Shown here piece after piece: positions 45,580 to 53,923 of a stretch of 64,000 nucleotides of DNA (position 1 is its first letter; every line of letters starts with the position of its first letter). A program made the position numbers and the translations under genes. Source of the stretch: Corticicoccus populi (GTDB taxonomy: Bacteria; Bacillota; Bacilli; Staphylococcales; Salinicoccaceae); assembly GCF_042686195.1 (NCBI RefSeq), contig NZ_JBHUOQ010000003.1, positions 124,001 through 188,000 of the forward strand, read 5' to 3'. The notes under the pieces were generated by a model. The model did not search any database. It saw nothing but the letters and a program-made list of their open reading frames with translations, and was not told the origin of the DNA.

Positions 45580-45894
45580 ATGACTGAGACAATAAATGAA
45601 ACACTGCATGACCATCCGGTGACTCCGCGGACAAATGAAGAAAAAGATAAGCTGAAAAGACGTCTGAAAAGAATTGAGGGTCAGGTGCGCGGTGTTGAGA
45701 AAATGATTGAAGAAGAACGTTACTGTGTGGATATATTAATACAAATCAGTGCAATACAGTCTGCACTTAAGAATGTTGGATATGGTGTGACTGAACGTCA
45801 TATGAAACATTGTGTTAAAGATGCGATTGCCAATGGTGACGGTGATGAATCGATTGAAGAATTGATGGCTGTTTTAAAGCAGTTTTCGAAATAA
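45580..45894 (+). CDS. csoR: CsoR-family copper-sensing repressor
   Basis: 104 residues, all-helical CsoR/RcnR protein. Cys in ERYCVDILIQ, His 25 residues later in TERH and Cys 4 after that in MKHC give the Cys-His-Cys spacing of Cu(I)-binding CsoR; the persulfide sensor CstR lacks that His, and RcnR has a different set. Cu(I) releases the protein from its operator. The operator lies in its own promoter, but copA/copZ are not adjacent as they usually are. AAAAAGGAGG precedes the ATG at 45580; the longer in-frame reading from 45511 overlaps the promoter and is rejected. Confidence 0.88.
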   Translation: MTETINETLHDHPVTPRTNEEKDKLKRRLKRIEGQVRGVEKMIEEERYCVDILIQISAIQSALKNVGYGVTERHMKHCVKDAIANGDGDESIEELMAVLKQFSK

Positions 45895-45914
45895 AGTAAG
45901 CAGGGAATATACAT

Positions 45915-45990
45915 TTGTAGCCTTTAATCATCACGTGATATAATAGAATTTAATTACATGATCTGCATCTCTGACAGGTGCAGTTTTTTT
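45915..45990 (+). promoter_or_regulatory. Extended -10 promoter followed at once by a terminator hairpin
   Basis: TTGTAG (45915-45920), 18 bases, TGATATAAT (45936-45944). The start site would be near 45951, and a hairpin CTGCATCT / AGGTGCAG with seven T follows at 45964-45990, before the CNNM gene at 46023. The hairpin may simply end csoR, or may attenuate the CNNM gene. Confidence 0.55.
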
Positions 45991-46022
45991 ATATCAAAAG
46001 GTAACAAGGGGAGGAATACAGA

Positions 46023-47279
46023 GTGCTGATAGCGATCATTCTGTTATTATTAGTTTCCGCATTTTTCTCAAGCAGTGAAACTGCACTGACTGCGGTGGAT
46101 AAAAGAAAGATACAGACACAGGCTAAAAACGGTGATGAGAAAGCAGAAAGGCTGTATAAACTTTTGTCGACACCGAGTGAATTTATTACAACGATTTTAA
46201 TCGGCAATAATATTGCCAATATTATTCTGCCGACAATTGTTACTGCGATGGCAATTCAGTATGAGTGGAGTGTGGCCTTTGCGTCACTTGTAATTACAGT
46301 GACAATTATTGTTTGCTCGGAAGTCGTTCCAAAGTCAGTTGCAGCAGCGTTTCCGGAACGTATTTCTTATGCAGCAGGCCCGGTTATTCGTCTGGTGATT
46401 ATTGTATTGAAACCTGTGACATGGATACTTAATAAATTGACTGATGCAATTACACGAATTCTTTCTAAAGGGGAGAATCCCGGCTGGACAGTGTCCAAGG
46501 AAGAAATATTAAATATGGTGGAAATTGCGGACTCTGAAGGTTCGCTTCATAAAGATGAATCCGACCGCTTGAAAGGTGTCCTTGATTTTCAGAATCTTAA
46601 TGTTAAAGATGTGCTGACAACACCAAGAACTGAGATGGATGCGATTAAGATGGATGCGGCATTTGATGAAGTCCGGAGGACAGTTGTGGATTTGATGCAT
46701 ACGCGTTATCCGGTTTATGATAATGACCTTGATGATATTGTCGGTGTGTTTCATTCCAAATATATTCTCCAGTGGTCACTTGAGCCGGATAAAACTTTAA
46801 TGGATTTCTGTGATCCTGAACCATTAATGATTTATGAATTTCAGCCGGTTGAAGAGGTCCTTAGGAAGATGACGAAAGAACGCAGACATCTGGCAGTTGT
46901 TTTAGACGAGTACGGGGGTACTGAAGGGATTCTGACTCATGAAGATATTATTGAAAGCATGCTTGGTTTTGATATAGAGGATGAGACTGACCTTGAGAAT
47001 GATGCTTTGATTGATTATTTGAAGGTTGATGAGATAGTTTGTGACGGGAAGATTACGCTGCACAGGCTGAATATTCAATTTGATACAGATATTTCGGAAG
47101 AGGAAGATACTTTGTCCGGATACTTGTTCAAGTTATTCTATAATATTCCCGAAGAGGGTGACACTATGATGGATGAGAATCATTTAAAATTTGAAGTACT
47201 GATAATGGAAAATCAAATGATCCGAAAAGTGAGAATTACCAAGACCGTACCTTCTGATAATATCATTGAAGAAGAATAG
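46023..47279 (+). CDS. CNNM/CorC-family membrane protein with CBS domains
   Basis: 418 residues. N-terminal DUF21/CNNM membrane domain (about 1-150; FFSSSETALTAVDKRK and GNNIANIILPTIV), a CBS pair (about 185-310; VLTTPRTEMDAI, and VVLDEYGGTEGILTHEDIIESMLG), and a C-terminal CorC_HlyC domain (about 330-410; ISEEEDTLSGYLFKLF, IPEEGD). Members handle Mg2+/Co2+ efflux or magnesium balance. GTG at 46023 has GGGGAGG 8 bases upstream. The metallophosphoesterase gene follows 31 bases later. Confidence 0.9.
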   Translation: MLIAIILLLLVSAFFSSSETALTAVDKRKIQTQAKNGDEKAERLYKLLSTPSEFITTILIGNNIANIILPTIVTAMAIQYEWSVAFASLVITVTIIVCSEVVPKSVAAAFPERISYAAGPVIRLVIIVLKPVTWILNKLTDAITRILSKGENPGWTVSKEEILNMVEIADSEGSLHKDESDRLKGVLDFQNLNVKDVLTTPRTEMDAIKMDAAFDEVRRTVVDLMHTRYPVYDNDLDDIVGVFHSKYILQWSLEPDKTLMDFCDPEPLMIYEFQPVEEVLRKMTKERRHLAVVLDEYGGTEGILTHEDIIESMLGFDIEDETDLENDALIDYLKVDEIVCDGKITLHRLNIQFDTDISEEEDTLSGYLFKLFYNIPEEGDTMMDENHLKFEVLIMENQMIRKVRITKTVPSDNIIEEE

Positions 47280-47310
47280 ATTTAATAATAGGAAATTCAA
47301 GAGGCGAGAT

Positions 47311-48159
47311 ATGAAATATAAGGCGATAGCATTAGGTATAGTGATAGCTGCTGCAAGATTTTTGTATAAAGAGGATAAAGACCTCGTAGTCGACAGCCGG
47401 ACAATTACGCATAAAAATATACCGGAAAGTTTTGACGGATATAAGCTGGTTCATGTATCCGACTTTCATAATGCATACTTTGGCAGACGGAGTAAGCATT
47501 TACTTAAACTGATTGAGGCACAAAAAGGCGATGTTATTTTAATGACCGGTGATATTATCGACCGGCGGACGCCGAATTTAAAGCGGGCTGTTCACTTTAT
47601 TGGAGGAATGACCCGGATTCTGCCGACATATTATATTACGGGGAATCATGAGGCGCATTATAAGAGATGGCCGAAATTGAAAGAAGCAATCGTGAATTCT
47701 GAAATGGTTCGTCTGGATAATCAAATGATTCAGCTTGAAAGAAACGGCAGCAGTATAAACCTTGCAGGAATAAACGATCCCTGGTTTTTCGGACATGAAG
47801 ATGATCCTTTTGTTTTTCAGCGTTTCAAGATGCAGCTGGTGGAGATGGTCAAGAAGGCGGTGGAAGATGATTCATTTACCATATTGATGTCACACCGTCC
47901 GGAGCTGTTCAGCATGTACCGCACCATGCCTGTGGATCTCGTTTTATCGGGACACGCCCACGGCGGGCAAATCAGACTGCCGTTTGTGAAAGGACTCTAT
48001 GCACCGCATCAGGGCGTCCTTCCTAAATATACTGAAGGCATACATGAATCATCAGGCACCACTCTGTCCATCAGCAGGGGGCTCGGCAACAGCCGGTTTC
48101 CGTTCAGGGTGTTTAACCACCCGGAAATTGTTGTGATTACTTTAAAAAAGAGAAATTAG
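47311..48159 (+). CDS. Membrane-anchored metallophosphoesterase (YkuE-like)
   Basis: 282 residues. A short N-terminal hydrophobic stretch (AIALGIVIAAARFLY) precedes a calcineurin-like domain with all metal motifs: VSDFHNAYFG, MTGDIIDRR, GNHEAHY, SHRPE and SGHAHGGQIRLP. Relatives act on lipids or phosphodiesters at the membrane; the substrate is unknown. ATG at 47311 follows AGAGGCGA; the upstream in-frame start at 47266 overlaps the CNNM gene and is rejected. Likely co-transcribed with the CNNM gene and ended by the hairpin at 48179. Confidence 0.85.
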   Translation: MKYKAIALGIVIAAARFLYKEDKDLVVDSRTITHKNIPESFDGYKLVHVSDFHNAYFGRRSKHLLKLIEAQKGDVILMTGDIIDRRTPNLKRAVHFIGGMTRILPTYYITGNHEAHYKRWPKLKEAIVNSEMVRLDNQMIQLERNGSSINLAGINDPWFFGHEDDPFVFQRFKMQLVEMVKKAVEDDSFTILMSHRPELFSMYRTMPVDLVLSGHAHGGQIRLPFVKGLYAPHQGVLPKYTEGIHESSGTTLSISRGLGNSRFPFRVFNHPEIVVITLKKRN

Positions 48160-48178
48160 AATAATATGATCGGCTGCA

Positions 48179-48210
48179 GGCGTCAATGAGATCTCATTGA
48201 CGCTTTTTTA
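48179..48210 (+). terminator. Intrinsic terminator
   Basis: GCGTCAATGAG and CTCATTGACGC arms with almost no loop, followed by TTTTTT. Confidence 0.9.
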
Positions 48211-48296
48211 CGGCCGTTTAATGTTTTTTGAGGTTATCCAGATGTTTGAATGGGTTTTGGGTATGTAAAGGGAGGCATCTTAAGACGGAGTTTTAC

Positions 48297-48337
48297 AAAT
48301 AAAAGCAGAAATCCATATGAATCATGAATTTCTGCTG
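48297..48337 (-). terminator. Intrinsic terminator of the racemase gene
   Basis: On the minus strand GCAGAAAT and ATTTCTGC arms enclose an AT loop and run into TTTTATTTG, 50 bases past the stop of the gene at 48387. Confidence 0.8.
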
Positions 48338-48386
48338 TGATAAAAATCAATTTCAATCCATCATTTTATTGACAGAGGGTTTGGAT

Positions 48387-49526
48387 TTAGTTGTAGAAGA
48401 CCATATCAATCTGGTCGCCCTTTGTAATGACTTCTGTCGTTTTCAGATACTGCTCCATTTTACCGAAGTCAACATCTGCACCGATTCCAGGTGCTGTACT
48501 GACGTTCACTACACCATCTTCTGCAATTACTTCCGGTGAGATAATATCAGTGAACCAGTATCTGCTTGAAGATGCTGTATCACCTGGAAGTGTAAAGTTT
48601 GAAAGTGTAGTAATCGCAATATTATGAAGTCTGCCGACACCAGCTTCAAGCATTCCGCCGCACCATAACGGGATGTTATGTTCAAGAGCGAGATCGTGGA
48701 TTTTCTTAGACTGTGTAATGCCGCCGACACGTCCGACTTTTACATTGATGATTTTACAACTGCCGAGTTCAATAGCGCCAAGTGCAGACTCATAGCTGTC
48801 GATGGATTCATCAAGGCAGACTGGTGTTTTGATTTCTTTTTGCAGTTTGGCATGGTCAATTAAATCACCTGCTGCAAGCGGCTGTTCAATCATCATCAAA
48901 TCAAATTCATCCAGAGCTTTTAACGTTTCAATATCATCAAGTGTATACGCCGAGTTTGCATCAACCATTAACGGAATATCACCGAATGCATCGCGGATTT
49001 TACGGACCATTTCAACATCACGGCCGGGTTTGATTTTTACTTTAATACGCTTATATCCTTCATCCACTTTTTCTTTAACTCTCTCAAGAAGTGCTTCATC
49101 AGTATCCTCAAGACCGAGGGAAATTCCGACTTCAACGTCGGGTTTCTTCCCGCCTACCGCTTCAGAAAGCGTGATATTATTTTCTTTCGCATATAAGTCC
49201 CATACAGCACCTTCTATCCCTGCTTTGGCCATATTATTCTTTTTAAACGGTTTAAACAGCTCCCACACATCATCAGGGTGGCTGATTTCATTATGCAGCA
49301 CAAGAGGGGCAAAATATTTCTTCATGGCGATTAAGGCACTGTCCATAAATTCTTCAGAATAAAGTGGGTCTTCACCTGCAACACATTCACCGAAACCGGA
49401 GAGACCGTCTTCGTTGACTGCTTCTATAATAGTGACATAGCGGTCCTGCTGTGTACCGAAACTTGTAGTAAAGGGGTTTCTCATTTTCATGACAAGCTGA
49501 TGTAATTTAATTTCTTTAATGTTCAT
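48387..49526 (-). CDS. Enolase-superfamily N-acylamino acid racemase / o-succinylbenzoate synthase
   Basis: 379-residue enolase-superfamily enzyme of the MenC/NSAR group. Catalytic Lys pair in RIKVKIKPG near 163, metal ligands in MVDANSAY, MIEQPL and CLDES, and the second-face Lys in INVKVGRVGG. OSBS and N-succinylamino acid racemase activities cannot be told apart from these motifs. Context favours the racemase: it is divergent from an M20 N-acyl hydrolase gene and has no other menaquinone genes near it. ATG at 49526 has GAGGAGGAG upstream; the longer reading from 49556 crosses that site. Confidence 0.87.
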   Translation of the reverse strand: MNIKEIKLHQLVMKMRNPFTTSFGTQQDRYVTIIEAVNEDGLSGFGECVAGEDPLYSEEFMDSALIAMKKYFAPLVLHNEISHPDDVWELFKPFKKNNMAKAGIEGAVWDLYAKENNITLSEAVGGKKPDVEVGISLGLEDTDEALLERVKEKVDEGYKRIKVKIKPGRDVEMVRKIRDAFGDIPLMVDANSAYTLDDIETLKALDEFDLMMIEQPLAAGDLIDHAKLQKEIKTPVCLDESIDSYESALGAIELGSCKIINVKVGRVGGITQSKKIHDLALEHNIPLWCGGMLEAGVGRLHNIAITTLSNFTLPGDTASSSRYWFTDIISPEVIAEDGVVNVSTAPGIGADVDFGKMEQYLKTTEVITKGDQIDMVFYN

Positions 49527-49634
49527 AAGTATTATTCTCCTCCTCAATACATCCATTATAGCTTGAATCTTTAAACTTTTTCAAAATTTTATATTATAAT
49601 AGTCATATATCATCAGAACAGGAAGGGAAATTAT

Positions 49635-50747
49635 ATGACAACTGATAAAATGTTTGAAGTATTTAATCATATTCATGAACATCCGGAATTGAGTAATGAA
49701 GAGTACGAGACAACAGAATATATTTTTAACTTTTTGGAAGCGGAGGGCTTCAAACCGGTCAAATTTAAAAACATTACAGGTCTGTACTGTGACATCGGTG
49801 ATTTCAGCAGCGGCCCTGTAATTGGTATCCGGGCGGACATTGACGCTTTGTACCAGGAAGTGGACGGGGTCAAACGTGCCAATCATTCCTGCGGTCATGA
49901 TGCACATACGGCGATGGTGGTGCAGGCGATGCTGGCGCTTAAAGATCATGAGGTCTTATCCGACTGCGGTGTGAGATTTGTATTCCAGCCTGCAGAAGAG
50001 GTCGGGACCGGTGCACTTGATGTGTCGGATGAAGGGATTATCGAGGATATGGATTATTTCTTCGGCATTCATCTTAGACCGGTTGAAGAAGCGGTATCAG
50101 GAACCGCAACACCGAGTATTGAACACGGTTCTGCTGCCTCTGTTGAATTCAGAATCATTGGAGATGACGCGCACGGTGCACGGCCGCATCTGAATTACAA
50201 CGCAATTGAAATTGGTGCGGAAATTGTTAATATGCTGTCTAAAATTCATATTAATCCGGTCATTCCTTCTTCAGTGAAGATGACTAAGTTTATAGCGGGC
50301 GGAAAGTCATTGAATATTATCCCCGGTATTGCAGAGTGCGGTATTGATATGCGCGCACAGACCAACGAAGCGATGGATCAGCTGAAAGACCGTGTCTTTG
50401 ATATTTTAAATCATGTGGAATCGTTCTACGGTGTGAAAATTGAAGATGTTGATTTTTCAAAAATTGTTGCGAGTGAGAGTCACGAGTCAGCGGTGGCATT
50501 ATTAAGAGAAGGAATTGTTGAAACGATCGGCGAGGAGAACTGTCTTGAGCCTGTAGTGACGAGCGGCGGCGATGATTTTCATTACTACACAGTAAAGTAT
50601 CCGGACCTTAAGGGTGCGATGGTTGGAATCGGCTGTGACTTAAAGCCGGGGCTTCATCATCCTAAAATGACATTTGATCACAATGCAATGTCGACAGGTG
50701 CAGATATTCTTGTGAATACGGTACTTGCGGCAGCAAAAGGGAAATAG
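49635..50747 (+). CDS. M20-family N-acyl-amino acid amidohydrolase
   Basis: 370-residue metal-dependent hydrolase of the M20D (aminoacylase/IAA-amino acid hydrolase) type. Metal motifs: NHSCGHDAHTAMV near 75, FQPAEEVGTG near 118, FGIHLRP near 150 and a late HHPKMTFDHNAM. It removes the acyl group from N-acyl-L-amino acids in the cytosol. Divergent from the N-acylamino acid racemase gene with 108 bases between, which suggests a joint pathway: racemise the N-acyl-D form, then deacylate the L form. AGGAAGGG lies upstream of the ATG. Confidence 0.88.
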   Translation: MTTDKMFEVFNHIHEHPELSNEEYETTEYIFNFLEAEGFKPVKFKNITGLYCDIGDFSSGPVIGIRADIDALYQEVDGVKRANHSCGHDAHTAMVVQAMLALKDHEVLSDCGVRFVFQPAEEVGTGALDVSDEGIIEDMDYFFGIHLRPVEEAVSGTATPSIEHGSAASVEFRIIGDDAHGARPHLNYNAIEIGAEIVNMLSKIHINPVIPSSVKMTKFIAGGKSLNIIPGIAECGIDMRAQTNEAMDQLKDRVFDILNHVESFYGVKIEDVDFSKIVASESHESAVALLREGIVETIGEENCLEPVVTSGGDDFHYYTVKYPDLKGAMVGIGCDLKPGLHHPKMTFDHNAMSTGADILVNTVLAAAKGK

Positions 50748-50751
50748 TATA

Positions 50752-50786
50752 CAAAAAAGGGTGCGGATTTCCGCACCCTTTATTTG
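50752..50786. terminator. Bidirectional terminator
   Basis: AAAGGGTGCGGA and TCCGCACCCTTT arms around a TT loop between convergent genes. Confidence 0.88.
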
Positions 50787-51298
50787 TCTGAAGATGATTC
50801 TTCTCTTACCGGGTTCTCATAAATGACCGGCTCTGTATCTTCCTGGACCAGTTTTCTTGAGTACAGGAATAAAATAATAATTGCTGCGATACCTACAGTA
50901 ATGACATTTAAAAGTGCCAGCAGTACAGCGGCAGCTGTATTTTTAGTGTAGGCTTTGAAAATACCGATAAATGCCACAGATTCCATCAATACATAAGACA
51001 GTGCAATATCCCCGATGGACAGGCCGGAGAAATACAGGATAATTCCGACAATGACAAATACAGCACCCAGTGTTCTTGGGTTAAACCGTCCTTTTTCAAA
51101 TATATTGCCGTTGTAATCCTGTCCGGCGACATAAAATGTACCGAAAGGTATAAATGACAGGACCGGCATATCGAGATTTTTCATATCGGCAACACGGTAC
51201 AGGAAGTATCCCTGCAGAAGCCATTTAATGATTCCGAGCAGAAATACAAAAATGACGACAATAATTCCGAGTGCGAGTATCCCGAGTAACAATTCCAT
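50780..51298 (-). CDS. Membrane protein of unknown function
   Basis: 172 residues with four or five hydrophobic segments and a charged, acidic C-terminal tail (residues ~150-172). The stretch VLSFIPFGTFYVAGQDYNG between helices resembles small DUF5684-like or other uncharacterised Firmicute membrane proteins; I do not recognise a family with certainty. RBS AAAGGACG precedes the ATG. The terminator on the plus side of its stop is shared with the amidohydrolase gene. Confidence 0.75.
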   Translation of the reverse strand: MELLLGILALGIIVVIFVFLLGIIKWLLQGYFLYRVADMKNLDMPVLSFIPFGTFYVAGQDYNGNIFEKGRFNPRTLGAVFVIVGIILYFSGLSIGDIALSYVLMESVAFIGIFKAYTKNTAAAVLLALLNVITVGIAAIIILFLYSRKLVQEDTEPVIYENPVREESSSDK

Positions 51299-51361
51299 AT
51301 AAAATCACGTCCTTTAATCCAGTATATCATGCTGTTTTTATTTCAAAAAATGATATGTAAT

Positions 51362-51402
51362 GATAAAAGTGCACGTCCGTTGTCCCGACCGTGCACTTTA
51401 TC
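51362..51402 (-). terminator. Intrinsic terminator
   Basis: On the minus strand AAAGTGCACG and CGTGCACTTTTAT enclose a short loop, just past the stop of the TM2-like gene. Confidence 0.85.
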
Positions 51403-51408
51403 ACGGTG

Positions 51409-51654
51409 TTAATTATAACGCCGGAAATTTCTGCGGTTGATTTTTTCTGCTGACCGGTATGCATCGATAATCGCAAACAACCATACAATCGGTAAAAAGA
51501 TATATCCAATCAGTATGAATGTGAGAAGGCCGTTTATTCCCTGAATCAGAAGGATGATAATCCCTTTTAGAATCTGGCCGTTATAAATCTGGCCGAGTCC
51601 GCTGATAAAGAAACTTAATACCGCCGCAAGACCTGAACTTTTTTCATTTGGCAT
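51409..51654 (-). CDS. Small TM2-like membrane protein
   Basis: 81 residues with two hydrophobic segments. SFFISGLGQIYNGQILKG and a second helix with FAIIDAYRSAEKINR are typical of TM2-domain proteins. Basic C terminus (NRRNFRRYN). GAGGAAG precedes the ATG. Function unknown; separate transcript from the next minus-strand gene because of the hairpin at 51362-51402. Confidence 0.8.
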   Translation of the reverse strand: MPNEKSSGLAAVLSFFISGLGQIYNGQILKGIIILLIQGINGLLTFILIGYIFLPIVWLFAIIDAYRSAEKINRRNFRRYN

Positions 51655-51825
51655 AGTAAACTTCCTCTATAAAGAATATTTTCAACTTATTATACACGAA
51701 TTTGATAAAATTTAAACAAATAGGGTTATATACTCTGTTTTCGTGGAATATGATGGATATGATCTTTATTTATCTGAAGAAATGTTAAAATAAAAATCGA
51801 AAACAATAGAAAGACGGGTGTTAAA

Positions 51826-52794
51826 ATGTTTCAGTATCAATCAACGTACAGAGAAAAGGCTTCGGGGAAAGCTGTTAAAATCATTTTCCTGACTATTTTG
51901 GCGGCATTATTTATGGTGTTGTCCACAAGTATTATTATGGGTGTCTTTACGCTGCCGACACTTGGGTTTTATGACTCGCCGTGGGTGATTTTATATATCC
52001 TTTTAGGTATATTCTTCTTTTTCCTTTTAAGTATATTTCTGCTTTACCCGATGAGTCTTGGTATTATCCGCTTTTTTACAAAGGCATACAACAACGAACC
52101 ATTCGGCTTCGGTGAATTGTTTTATGTATTTAAAGAAGGCAGGTACGGCAAGGCTGTTAAGATAACGATTATTGTTGTTGTATTGTATTTTATTTTCAGC
52201 TTTGTGATGGGATTCATCGCCAATATGATTTATCTGCTGGTGAATGCACCGTTGTCTGCAATGGGACTGTTCGCAGCTGACGGTTCCCTGGAAGAGACAT
52301 GGGTGACATTGAGTGCACAGATTGGTCTTGTTGTTATTGTAATGATTCTGAACCTGATTGTAACAGTGCTGATTTACATTCCTTATATCCTCGTGTCGCT
52401 TTATATCGGTCTGGTTTATCTGACATATACAGATCAGCCGATGATCCCGACAATGGATAAGTTTAAAATTGCATGGGATGTAATGTTTAAATCCGGAGAA
52501 AGTATCCTCAGACTGTTCTTCAGTAATGTTCTGCTTTCAATCGGCTTGTTTGTACTTTATTTTGTAATTATGATCGGCAGTGTCTTTATCGGTATTATGA
52601 TTGACAGTCCGGGAACGATGATTGCACTGTTAATTGCAGGTACGATTGTATTCTTTATCACATATATTTATACGATGTATGTTATTGTCGGTTCGGTCGT
52701 CGCATTCTATTTTACGGGCAGAGATAAACTCGATGCACAAGCCGGTGAAATAAATACTGATGAACACTATGAAAATGAACTTGAACAGCTGTAG
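51826..52794 (+). CDS. Multi-pass membrane protein of unknown function (DUF975-like)
   Basis: 322 residues with six or more hydrophobic segments and an amphipathic stretch near 85-105 (FFTKAYNNEPFGFGELFYVF) reminiscent of DUF975-type integral membrane proteins; the match is by eye and tentative. C terminus is acidic (DEHYENELEQL). RBS is a weak GGGTG. Single-gene unit closed by a hairpin. Confidence 0.72.
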   Translation: MFQYQSTYREKASGKAVKIIFLTILAALFMVLSTSIIMGVFTLPTLGFYDSPWVILYILLGIFFFFLLSIFLLYPMSLGIIRFFTKAYNNEPFGFGELFYVFKEGRYGKAVKITIIVVVLYFIFSFVMGFIANMIYLLVNAPLSAMGLFAADGSLEETWVTLSAQIGLVVIVMILNLIVTVLIYIPYILVSLYIGLVYLTYTDQPMIPTMDKFKIAWDVMFKSGESILRLFFSNVLLSIGLFVLYFVIMIGSVFIGIMIDSPGTMIALLIAGTIVFFITYIYTMYVIVGSVVAFYFTGRDKLDAQAGEINTDEHYENELEQL

Positions 52795-52841
52795 GAAGAT
52801 TTCCGTTTGAAGTATTTGAAATTCAATAAACGATTTTTACA

Positions 52842-52873
52842 GCAGGCAGTCCGGTTACCGGGCTGCTTTTTCT
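52842..52873 (+). terminator. Intrinsic terminator
   Basis: GGCAGTCCGG and CCGGGCTGC arms around TTA, followed by TTTTTCTT. Confidence 0.82.
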
Positions 52874-52936
52874 TGTTTGGACATTTCAGGAATAAGAGAG
52901 TAAAATTGTCTTGTTGTCAAAATGGGAGGTGAGTGT

Positions 52937-53851
52937 GTGTCAAAAGGTAAGGAAGGTGTGCTGTTTGCACTTTCAGCATATATTATATGGGGATTTCTGC
53001 CGATTTACTGGAAACAGATTGACGGCATTTCATCATATGAAATTATTGCCCATCGGGTACTCTGGTCATTTGTATTTATGCTGTTATTTATTATTGTGAC
53101 CGGTAAATGGCGGTATTTTAAGGCAGACCTCAAATTTATATTTGGAAGCAAAAAGAAGATGCTTGCATTATTTACCGCGTCAGTTGTTATTACATCAAAC
53201 TGGCTGGTCTATATTATTGCGGTGAACAGCGGACATATTTTAGACGCAAGCCTCGGATATTACATAAACCCGCTGATCAGTATTATTCTTGGTGTTATCA
53301 TATTAAAAGAACGTTTTTCAAAAGTTCAGTGGGCGGCGATAGGTATTGTTTTTGCCGGAGTATTATATTTAACCGTTGGTCTCGGGTCGGCACCGGTGTT
53401 CTCGTTATATCTGGCTCTGTCATTCAGCGTGTACGGCTTGATTAAAAAGACGATTAATATCGATGCAGTTTATGCGATGGCGGTAGAGACTTTTGTGCTT
53501 GCACCGTTTGCATTAATTTATATTCTGTATATAGGAAGTACCGGGTCAGCTGCATTCGGTTTTAATACAGACAGTGCACTGATGATTGGTACCGGAGTAA
53601 TCACGGTAATTCCACTGCTTCTGTTCTCGCTCGGTGCTGTGCGGATCCGTCTGTCACTGATTGGTTTCCTGCAGTATATTGCACCGACACTGATGCTTGT
53701 GATTGGTATTTTTATGTATGACGAAGTGTTTACAGACGTTCATAGAACGGCGTACATACTCATATGGGGCGGTCTTCTGATTTATACGGCGGCAGGTGTG
53801 AAAGCCGGCAGAGGAAGAGAAAAGCAGAAGGCGCGCAGAACGGTGAAATAG
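52937..53851 (+). CDS. RarD-like EamA-family permease
   Basis: 304 residues with about ten hydrophobic segments, two EamA repeats. Markers: LSAYIIWGFLPIYWK at the N terminus, NSGHILDASLGYYINPLIS near 95 and ALGAVRIRLSLIGFLQYIAPTLMLVIG... (second repeat, residues ~235-260), all typical of RarD. Transports small metabolites across the membrane; the substrate is not known. GTG at 52937 has GGGAGGTGA just upstream; the ATG at 52922 precedes that site. Monocistronic by position. Confidence 0.88.
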   Translation: MSKGKEGVLFALSAYIIWGFLPIYWKQIDGISSYEIIAHRVLWSFVFMLLFIIVTGKWRYFKADLKFIFGSKKKMLALFTASVVITSNWLVYIIAVNSGHILDASLGYYINPLISIILGVIILKERFSKVQWAAIGIVFAGVLYLTVGLGSAPVFSLYLALSFSVYGLIKKTINIDAVYAMAVETFVLAPFALIYILYIGSTGSAAFGFNTDSALMIGTGVITVIPLLLFSLGAVRIRLSLIGFLQYIAPTLMLVIGIFMYDEVFTDVHRTAYILIWGGLLIYTAAGVKAGRGREKQKARRTVK

Positions 53852-53923
53852 TACCATATTATTAGGGAATTGCAAAAAACCATGATATGATTCATAGGAG
53901 ATTAATGTTAAGGAGTTATGAAG

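Noticed and set aside
45580..45894. CstR (persulfide sensor)
   Set aside because: The His 25 residues after the first Cys is present; CstR lacks it.
48387..49526. Simple call as menaquinone-pathway menC
   Set aside because: No men genes adjacent, and an N-acyl hydrolase faces it; kept as racemase/OSBS without a symbol.
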